From the NCBI GenBank assembly GCA_016946835.1, contig JACVTC010000189.1:152501-216500 (forward strand): a stretch of 64,000 nt of DNA, written 5' to 3'. Each line of letters begins with the position of its first letter. The first letter of the stretch is position 1. Source of the stretch: Neocallimastix lanati (nom. inval.). Lineage: Eukaryota > Neocallimastigomycota > Neocallimastigomycetes > Neocallimastigales > Neocallimastigaceae. The notes under the pieces were generated by a model. That model saw only the letters and a list, made by a program, of their open reading frames with translations. It searched no databases and was not told the origin of the DNA. The translations under genes were made by a program, and so were the position numbers. Positions 55,609 through 64,000 of the stretch are shown one piece after another.

Positions 55609-57920
55609 ATGAACCAACAACAGCAGGTAAATCAAGTACCTCAGCTTAAAATAATCAACGACCCTCCTACATTCTCTGGAAATACGAGGGAATTAGATGG
55701 CTTCCTTACAAGAATCGAATTGGCAATTGATGCCAATCCTCAACGATTTACTAATGAAGCTGCTAGGGTAAACTTTATTATGTCTTATTTAACTGGAAAG
55801 GCTTTAAACTGGGCATCTTGCTTAAGAAGAAATAATAATCCCATTTTACAAAATTTAGAACAATTTGTAGCCGAATTAAGAAGAAATTTTGGTGATCCAG
55901 ATGTTGAAGCTGTTGTTGCGAATGCTAAACTCTGCAATATTCACCAATTTAAATATGGCCAAGTTGTTAATTATATTACAGCCTTTCAAAAAGTTAGTCA
56001 ATACTCAAACTTCAATGATGCCGCAAAAATTTATATGTTCATTAGAGGCTTACATCCAAAAATGCGTGAATATTTAGCCTTAGTTAATCCAAACCCCAAT
56101 GATTTAAATGCTTTGTTCAGAGATATCGTTAATATAGAAAGTTTAACAAACAGAAACGATATCAAGGAATATTACTTGACGCATCAAGATAGGAGAAATT
56201 ATAATAGTGATGATCCTATGGATGTAGATCTTTTCAGAATTAGTAAAGGACAGAGAAATATAAGATACTTTCCAACACACGAAATAAACTACGAGGAACA
56301 TAAAGAGAATAATTCCGATAAAAGAAGGAAAGGTCCTAAACCTGGACACTTAAAATTTAATTGTCCAAATAAGAAAAGACCAAAAGGTGTTAAGATTATT
56401 AACAAATTCGACAACGAAAGCAAGTCTCCTTCTACCTCCCTCAAAAGAATTAAAAAGATCGAAGATTCTGAAAATATTTTTAATGTTTTAAATATAATAA
56501 ATAACGAAAACTTGAATATAAAAGGAAAATCCAATATTATTGATTTTTATATTAAGACTAATGATACAGAAGAAGTCAAGGCAAAAGTTCTTATTGATTC
56601 TGGATCGGATCTTAATTTTATTCATCCTGAATTTGCTAGAATTAACAAATTCAAACTTAATCTCATCGAGAAGCCCTTTAAAGTCGCTGGTCTTGGCTAC
56701 GGAACCTCTAGTGTCAACAAGGAAACTGAAAAATGCATCTTACGCCTTAGGAATCATTTTGAAGTAATAAAATTGTATGCCCTCCGTATTCCTGATGTTG
56801 ATATTATTTTAGGACTCCCTTGGATCGAAAAGCATTGCCCTATCAACTACCATGATTCAAAGAAAATCTCTTTCAGTTCAGGATACTGTGCTCGACATTG
56901 CAACGTAGGAAAAAGGAATAGAAAAAATAAGAATAAAAAGAAGTTAAACAAAATTTCTTCTAAAGGAAAGGAACCATATGAAGAACTTTCCTTAACAAAG
57001 GAAAAGAATAATCCTAAGCGTAAGTATTCCTTCGAATCTGATTCCGATATGGATTCTGATGAAGAAATTACGATTAGAGGTCGTCGCACTCGTATTAAAA
57101 CTTGTAGTGAAAAAGAAGAACTTAATGATGTAAAAAATTTTTGTATAATTAATTATGATAGTGATGTAAATGATAGTTTTATGTTTGATAATGATGATGA
57201 AATTTATGAATTTAGTGATAGTAATAATATTAATTTAGATGAATTAAATAAAATTTGTAAAATTGATGTTTTATGTAAAAATGTAACAAAAAATTGTAAT
57301 CATAATGATAATTTAAATAAAGATGAAAATAAAAAGTATATTTCTAAAAAGTGTTCTGTGAAAAATTTGTGTTGTATCTGTAATTGTTTGAAAATTAGTA
57401 ATTTTGAGAATAAATTAAATCAAAAAATTATAGGAATACCTCCTATTTATAACAATTACGCAGAAGTATTCAATGAAAGAAATTGCAACGTACTCCCTCC
57501 ACATCGTGAATATGATTGTGAAATAAGATTAAAGGATAATTCAAATTTATTTTATGGTCCAATATATCCTTTAACTGAGGCAGAACGAGATGAACTAAAA
57601 AAGTATATAAAAGAAAATTTAGAAAAAGGATTCATTAGGAAATCCAAATCACCCGCTGGTGCACCTGTATTATTTGTTAAAAAGAAAGATGGTTCATTGA
57701 GATTATGTGTTGATTATAGAAAATTGAATGAAATGACCATCCGTAATTCTTATCCTCTTCCTTTAATAAGTGAATTATTAGATAGAGTTAAAGGTGCAAA
57801 ATATTTTACCAAGTTGGACTTAAAGTCTGCCTACAATTTAGTAAGAATTAAAGAAGGTGATGAGTACAAGACTGCATTTCGTACTAGATATGGTCATTTT
57901 GAATATTTAGTTATGCCTTT
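55609..57920 (+). pseudogene. Truncated Ty3/Gypsy Gag-Pol polyprotein
   Basis: One intronless frame. The first ATG is at 55609 ([12 protein letters not shown]), although the frame is open from 55561. Gag: [20 protein letters not shown] and [19 protein letters not shown] half zinc knuckle follows: [15 protein letters not shown] keeps the His and last Cys but lacks the first two Cys. Aspartic protease: [17 protein letters not shown] with the DSG triad, later [12 protein letters not shown]. An acidic linker follows, then [87 protein letters not shown]. The frame leaves homology right after YLVMPF (57920). The YxDD active-site block, RNase H, integrase and 3' LTR are absent. Codon use is richer in G+C than flanks, typical of a recent insertion. 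Confidence 0.9.
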
Positions 57921-58432
57921 TGTAGAAAATTATTATACTTTTTTTTTGACAAATTCTTTTTATTATAATATAAATATCAAATATATTGTTAGGATTTATA
58001 AACGGTAAGTTCGAAATAGCTTTATAATAAATATATACATCATTATTATTCTTCACTTCATGATAACATAATATATTTTTTTGTTTTTCTAATGATCTTT
58101 TGTAATGCCAAACACAATATTTAATATTTATATTGGGAAATACTTTTTTTTGCGGCATTAGATATACCTTATCCGAAATCACAATGAAAAATAATTTTAG
58201 TAATTAATATATTACTCCTTAATTTATTTGAATTTTTTTTTATTTCTTTAAATAATGTTTCATATGTAGATTGTTTTTTATTTTTTAATATAGAAATGGA
58301 AGTAGTGTAAAACATATTAAATTCCCAAACATAAGTTCTTGTTATAAATAACTGATAACTAAATTTCGGTGCTGCATAAAATGTACTGTCTGCAAATATT
58401 TTTTTATGATAATTCCAAAATAAATATGTTTG

Positions 58433-59205
58433 TGTAAAGAGTTCTATCAGAAACAGATTACAAATAACAAATTTTAACACCAAAATAAAAAAAAAACACG
58501 TAATAAAAATTCGTTTTTTTTTTAAATAAAATAATCTTTATTAATTAAAAAAAATTAAATCTCTTTTTGTTATTAACTATCATATAGTCAATAACTAATA
58601 CATCGATTTAATTATAGAAATTTACATGTATTTATATTTTTTCATTATTACATTATAATATATTATTTCTATCTAATTTACATATATTACTATTTATTTA
58701 TAAACAAAATATTTATTAATAATTTTATTAAATAATAATTAACTAAACTAAACAATAATTAATTTAATAAACTTTCAACTTATTTACAATAATAATTAAA
58801 TTCAATAACAACTCATTTATTATATATTTATTATATAAATATTATTAATACTAATGTTTATATATTTACAATTCAAAACTATTTTTGTAAACTATTTAAA
58901 CTAATTTTAACTATTTAAAACTATTCCGAAATTAATTTTAAAGTATTTTAAACTAACTAAACTAAATTAACTAAGTTAAATAGAATAACTATTTTAAATA
59001 AACTAAACTAAATTAACTAACTTAAATAAATTATTTAGATTTAAGTTATTATCCAAAATTATTTAAATAATAATTTTTCCTTTATGAAAAGTTTACATAA
59101 ATTTATAATTAATTTTCATATACGTAAATCATAAATTTATGTAATTTTATTACATTAATTAATTATGTAATAATTAATTATTAAAGATTTTATTAAATCT
59201 TTACA
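58433..59205 (-). mobile_element. Solo LTR (773 bp) inserted in the MULE-like gene
   Basis: Reverse-complement copy of the LTR at 54242-55014, same length. Flanked by a perfect 5-bp duplication GTTTG (58428-58432 and 59206-59210). The host frame continues across (FQ / TYLFWN). No internal retroelement sequence lies between the duplications, so it is a solo LTR left by LTR-LTR recombination. Confidence 0.95.
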
Positions 59206-59580
59206 GTTTGGAATGGTGATTGAAAAATTATTAGATCAGTATTTTTAAATATCATAAAATTTTCATTTCTTTTCGTTTTATAATATTTTGATTCAATTGG
59301 AATATCATCAAAACTTTTTATGTTTGAAGGAAATTGTTTATTTATATTTCTTATTATTTGGGATCTAATTGCACTATATTCGGGACATATAAGTCCCATT
59401 TCTTGAGAAACGGCATTAAATATATGTTTATTTTTTATATCCATGGGAACTGAATTTTTCCTAATTTCTTCATTAATTTTATGTTTTGCTACTGATATAG
59501 ACACATCAATTTCTTTTTCGAGATGATTATGTAAACTTTCATATTTTAAAACCTCCTTTATATCATTTAAAAAGATTTAC

Positions 59581-59805
59581 TGGAAGTTGCATTTCCCCAA
59601 ATTGCATTTCGCCAGGATGCATTTCGACAAGTGGATTATTGATATAAATAAATGAATAAATAAATAAATATTAATTCAAAATAACTTTTTCTTAAAATTG
59701 TTTTTATTCGATATTAATAATATTTAATTTTATTTATTGATTTATTTATTTATTTAATAATTTTCAAATTTGGCGAAATGCAACCTGGCGAAATGCCCCA
59801 CACCC
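59581..59805. mobile_element. 225-bp non-autonomous element (MITE-like) with 9-bp target duplication
   Basis: Flanked by AAGATTTAC at 59572-59580 and 59806-59814. Ends are imperfect inverted repeats built from GCATTTCGCCA words: TTGCATTTCGCCAGGATGCA on the left, and on the right the complement of GGCGAAATGCAACCTGGCGA. The centre is A/T-rich. A 9-bp duplication is characteristic of Mutator-like elements, and the host gene is itself MULE-like. Confidence 0.9.
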
Positions 59806-59965
59806 AAGATTTACATTTATTTAAAGTCTTATATTCAGTGCATCTATAAATTTTTGATTTATCTTTCCTTTGAAATGAAAAATTAAATTTGTATTCTTTA
59901 TTAATAATAATTTGTTCATTTCCTCGATTTGTTTCATTTATTTCAATTTCTATATTGTCTTTCAT

Positions 59966-61935
59966 TGATAATTAAAATTTTTCAATATAATATTTTTAAT
60001 AAATATACTTTTAAATGCTTTGAAACTTTTTTTTTTTGATATTTAAAATAATAAACCTTTTTTTAATTAATTATATAATTATTTAAATAATTATTTAATT
60101 ATTAATTATTTATTATTTCTTTATTTACTATTTTATTTCTTTATTTTTATTTTTTTTTTTTTTTATTTTTTATTTTATTTATTTTTATTTTATTTTTTAA
60201 TGTGTAATAAAGAAAAAAGTTTTATTATTTCTTATTTTTTTTTTTATTTTTTAAGCATTAAAAAATAAAATGTTTATTTATTTTTATTTTATTTTTCAAT
60301 GTTTAAATAAAAAGATTTCTTATTTCTTATTTTTATTTTATTTTTTAATGCTAAATAGAAATACCTAACCTAATTATTATTTATTGAAGAGTCGTATTTC
60401 GCCAAAAGTTGAATTTCGTCCAGTTGAATTTCGCCAAATTCTTGGTGGCTTATATAAATTTACGTCATAAAATATCACCACAATTATTATTCATGCCATA
60501 TTTGTGAATATATGGCTTTTTAAAAATTGTAGAAAAAGACACATAATTATGATACAATTAGATATATGCACCACGTAAGATTACATGTTTGAAAATTTTT
60601 GAAAATTGTAATTTTATTTATTTAATTAATTAATTATTATTCATTAAAATTTTAATAAAATTAAGTGGCTTAAAATTAAAAATACTTAATCCATACAACA
60701 AAATACAAATTTTTAAGTTTTATAAAAAAAATTATTCATTATAACAAAAATATATATGTATAATTAATTGATATATTATAATACAATAAAGTAAAAGTAT
60801 GATTTTTTTTATAATAAAAATTAAATATATATAATATACATCATTATTCATATACATTAAATAATTGACTAAAATTTTACCTACATCAAATTATAAATTA
60901 CTCGAATATAGAAATTCTATTAATCTTATATAATATACAAGTTCATAATTCTTGATTAATCACTAGTACTTATCATTTTTTATATTATTCAATTAATAAT
61001 TTTTAATGTTTTAATTCTTTAATTATATTAATATTTCTAAAAAATTATTATCTAATTTTTTTATATTTTTATTTTATAGTTTATAGTTTAAAATTTTAAA
61101 TATTGGTTTAAATTATATTATTAAACTTTATATATATATTATTTTTATAGTAAATTGCTTTATTTATTTATTTATTATTATTTTTTCAAGTTGCCAAATT
61201 GGAGTCACTCAACAATTTCTGTTATGGATAAATTCTTTATTCTTATTTTAATTTTAACGAAGACAAAGTAATCTATTGTAAATGTAAATTAGAAGAAACA
61301 GAAAAAATGTGTATTTATGAAGATATTATTATTTCGTTGTTACATTCTTAGACTTTTTATTAAACTTCTATTATTTCTTATTTTGATGAAAAGTTCAAAA
61401 AAGAAATAATAATTGTTGCTAATATCTTTATTTATGATAATGTTTATATGAGGCTAAGTATCTTATGCTGTATAAAATCTATTAATTAATTAAAAAAAAA
61501 AAACTTCAAAAATTATCTAGAGATTAATTGTGTTTTAATTTTTTAACGAAATGATATTTAATATGATAAAATCTATACTATATATAGATTTTTTTAAAAA
61601 AAAAAATATATATATATGAATAATAAAAATTTCACATTTAGTAATTGAAAAATGAAGATTTAAATATACGGATTAAAATTAAATATTTTTCCATGAAATT
61701 AATACTTATAAAACCTAATATAATTTAAATATTCTTAATTGTATAAATAATTTATATGTCATTTTTTGGATTCTAAATTTTATTTTTAATTTTTAAGAAA
61801 GTTCAAAAAATCCCTTAAAATTAATTTTAAATATTTTAAAAAGAAATATTATTTTTATTTTTGAAATAGAGGAAATTATTTAATTTAATTATTAATAAAA
61901 GTAAAAAGGAATAGTATACTTTTTGTTAATGAAAT
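59966..61935. other. Intergenic region with TTTCGCC-word cluster
   Basis: A/T-rich, with TTTTA repeats (60120-60350). At 60393-60446 there are three copies of an ATTTCG(C/T)C(C/A) word (TATTTCGCCAAAAG, TTGAATTTCGTCCAG, TTGAATTTCGCCAAAT), related to the ends of the 225-bp element. No coding exons recognised. The GPCR-gene promoter lies at the right edge. Confidence 0.55.
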
Positions 61936-64000
61936 ATGAAGATTAATATGTTTTATACAAAAAAAGAAAATTCTAATGTCTTATTATTATTATTATTTAA
62001 TTATGTTTTTTATCTAAGTAAATATTCATATTAATTTAATAATATATAATTAACAATACATAATGAATAATATATTAATTAATAATATTTATTAATACTA
62101 TATATAGTATTCACTAATGCGAAAATAATTTCATTCGCAACCTATTCAGATAATTTATATGATGAAGATCTTTATCATACAATTACTGATGAATTCAATA
62201 ATTTTTCAAGAGAAAACAATTTAGATATAGAATTAGATCTAGTATTATTTTCTAATAAGAATGTTTCCTCAAAAAATGAATATATATCAATTATTGAATC
62301 AAATTTGAGAAAAATATCCAATTCTTTTGATTTAGTTGCATTTGATTCCGTATATTCAAAATTATTTTCTAGTAATTTACTAAATATAGAAGGGAAATTA
62401 TTTAATGATACAAATCATATTAATATGTATTTTTCAAATGAAACATATAGTTTATGTACTTATTCTAATCAATGGTTTGGCCTTGTATGATTCAATATTA
62501 ATTAAATATTAAAATATAATTTGAATTAATTGTTATTTATTTATTTATTTCTTAATTTGCAATGGTTTGCTTTAATAATGATTAAATTTTTATTATGCAT
62601 ATTTACTAATATTTAGCCATTATTTTTGAATTATAAGGTACTATATTCAAATAAGAATTTTTTAAAAAATTATAATGAAGAAATACCAGAAACATGGGAT
62701 GAACTAATAATAATAGCGAAAAAAATTTTAGAGAAAGAAAATAATAATTTAATTGGATATAATGGTTTTTTTCCTGGTAGAAATAATTATAATTATTTAG
62801 ATATTAATTAATTATATATATTTATTTAATGAATAACTCTAATCTTTAAATGTAGATAATGAAAATGCCGTCTTTTCACTTTTTGAATATATATATTCTT
62901 TCAGAGATAATACGACTTCACCATTTCCAGAAATAACAGATAAAATAGTTGTTAATGCTTTACAAAAATTAATACATATTAAAAATGAAATATCAACAGG
63001 TTAAATAATATATACATTATTAACATTAAACTAAATATGAATTAAAAAAACATAAATATTAATATATATAAATATATTATCAATATTAATCATTATTATC
63101 AAAATTATTATATTTCTGTTATTTTTTTTATTTCTATTGATTAATTAATTGGAATATTTGAAATAGAAAATATTTTTAAAGCCGATGAACGTTATAATGA
63201 AGTGTTACTGGATTCAAAATCAATAATATTTTCTAATTCATGGAGTAATTATAAAAATGATGATTATTTTGTATCAAAATTACCAGGAAAAACAAAAGGT
63301 ATAAGTGGATCTTCTTATAGTGAATTAATAATAGGAATTAGTAAAAAAAATTCTAGTGACAATATTAATGCAGCCTTAAGAGTATTAGAATTTTTCACCT
63401 CTGAAAATGTTCAAAAAGAAATTATTATAAAGAAATATAAATTATTTAGTGCTATAAAAAATATATATAGTGATGAAGAAATTTGCTTAATAATAGATTG
63501 TGAGTTAATAAAAAGTATTCAGTCGGTTACTGAACCGATATATTTAATTCAAAATTATAATAATTATTCAAAAAAAGTTACTAAGTTATTATATAATTTT
63601 TTCAGCGGATCAACAACAGCAGATAAATTATTAACTGATATTGATGATATAACTAGAATTTATTATTATTCATTAAATATACCGATTGGATTAATTATGT
63701 TTATTATTTCACTAATTATATTTTTTATAGTGATTGGTTCAATTATTGCACTATTCATAGAAAGATTTAAAAAATATTTTAAATTTCTAAGTCTGGATTT
63801 ATGGATCATATACTCTCTGGCTTCACTTTTATATATTAGTTCGGAAATGATATATTTTTGGGAATTGACTCCTTTAAAATGTGAAATAAGTCATGCAATT
63901 ATGATTATGGGAAGCTGTTTATATTTCATTCCAATATTACATAAATTAATTACAAATTTTCCAAGAAAAACTAGATTTTCAGAATATATTAAATATCATA
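61936..64000 (+). CDS. Solute-binding-protein/class C GPCR fusion (3' end outside window)
   Basis: Exons 61936-62017, 62108-62484, 62617-62776, 62856-62999 and 63167-64000 (open at the edge), all in frame. Exon 1 encodes a signal peptide (SNVLLLLLFNYVFYL). An extracellular part of about 480 residues resembles type 2 periplasmic solute-binding proteins: IISFATYSDNLYDEDLYHTI, FDLVAFDSVYSKLF, PLFLNYKVLYSNKNF, IPETWDELIIIAKKIL, LPGKTKGISGSSYSELIIGI. Three membrane helices of a 7TM_3-type bundle follow: PIGLIMFIISLIIFFIVIGS, LWIIYSLASLLYISSEMIYF, and one opened by a Cys (LKCEISHAIMIMGSCLYFIP), as in class C TM3. Such receptors are numerous in anaerobic gut fungi and are thought to sense sugars or other small nutrients at the surface. 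The ligand is unknown. The rest of the 7TM domain lies beyond the window. Confidence 0.85.

Larger units (their letters stand above)
57918..59965 (-). pseudogene. MULE-like transposase gene with FLYWCH-type N-terminus, split by two insertions
   Basis: Reads from ATG at 59965 (MKDNIEIEINETNRGNEQII) through a FLYWCH-like segment (YKFNFSFQRKDKSKIYRCTE, KKCKS-equivalent NKCKS). It is broken by a 225-bp element at 59581-59805. It resumes FLNDIKEVLKYESLHNHLEK, VAKHKINEEIRKNSVPMDI and CPEYSAIRSQIIRNINKQF, and is broken again by a solo LTR (58433-59205). It then resumes TYLFWNYHKKIFADSTFYAA (first DDE Asp), PKFSYQLFITRTYVW, a one-base frame break near 58170 after FHCDF, and VFPNINIKYCVWHYKRSLEK. It ends at the junction with the retrotransposon. 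Both insertions fall out in frame when one target duplication is removed, so the frame was open when they landed. The end of the catalytic core is missing. Confidence 0.85.

Noticed and set aside
57907-58182. Stand-alone 91-codon minus-strand gene
   Set aside because: It continues the MULE-like transposase after a one-base frame break, and its end runs into retrotransposon sequence.
58433-59205. 3' LTR of the Gag-Pol element at 55609
   Set aside because: It is inverted relative to the element and has its own target duplication in the MULE-like gene.

Overview
This is a nuclear window from an extremely A+T-rich eukaryote. Genes are broken by many short GT-AG introns, intergenic DNA is almost pure A/T with long simple repeats, and only exons, transposons and one small island carry noticeable G+C. 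My best guess is an anaerobic gut fungus (Neocallimastigomycota). The supports are the base composition, a DSC3-type (DUF2407) protein, an Atg27-like protein, a fungal-style Ty3/Gypsy Gag-Pol, FLYWCH/MULE-like transposase relics, and a solute-binding protein fused to a class C GPCR. A dictyostelid-like amoebozoan is the main alternative, because of the base composition and the MyTH4-FERM myosin.

Layout: 3' end of an unrecognised + strand gene with a giant (AAT)n intron (1-1720); a 2.4-kb AAAAT pentamer array with a recurring spacer (2150-4524); ATG27-like (-, 4840-6721) head-to-head with a SIW14/OCA-type phosphatase (+, 7501-8531); a coiled-coil protein with a large Asn/Asp/Glu tail (-, 9216-15092) head-to-head with a myosin VII-like motor carrying two MyTH4-FERM cassettes (+, 15907-29171); ARP10/ACTR10 of dynactin (-, 30433-32702); a gene-poor stretch with a G+C island that may be a non-coding RNA (35477-35605); phosphomannomutase (-, 36275-38488); an orphan exon (40596-40883); a FLYWCH/MULE relic (41790-42462); DSC3-like (+, 44501-45843); CCT3 (-, 47193-50428); CCDC174-like (+, 51874-53759); a transposon nest (54242-59965); and a solute-binding/class C GPCR gene running off the right end (61936-64000).

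The transposon nest can be read in detail. A truncated Ty3/Gypsy element keeps its 773-bp 5' LTR, a leader with five 41-bp repeats, gag, protease and half of RT. It abuts a MULE-like transposase gene on the opposite strand. That gene was split by a 225-bp element flanked by a 9-bp target duplication, and by a solo LTR, apparently identical to the 5' LTR, flanked by a perfect 5-bp duplication.

The genes do not form a pathway cluster. The myosin and the dynactin subunit ARP10 are convergent neighbours, both cytoskeletal. The others are housekeeping: chaperonin, GDP-mannose supply, ER-associated ubiquitin ligase and autophagy/vesicle traffic. Exon structures were deduced by hand from reading frames and splice motifs. 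Those of ATG27, the phosphatase, ARP10, PMM, DSC3, CCDC174 and the GPCR gene close in frame at every junction I checked. For the myosin, the coiled-coil gene and CCT3 only some junctions were checked base by base.
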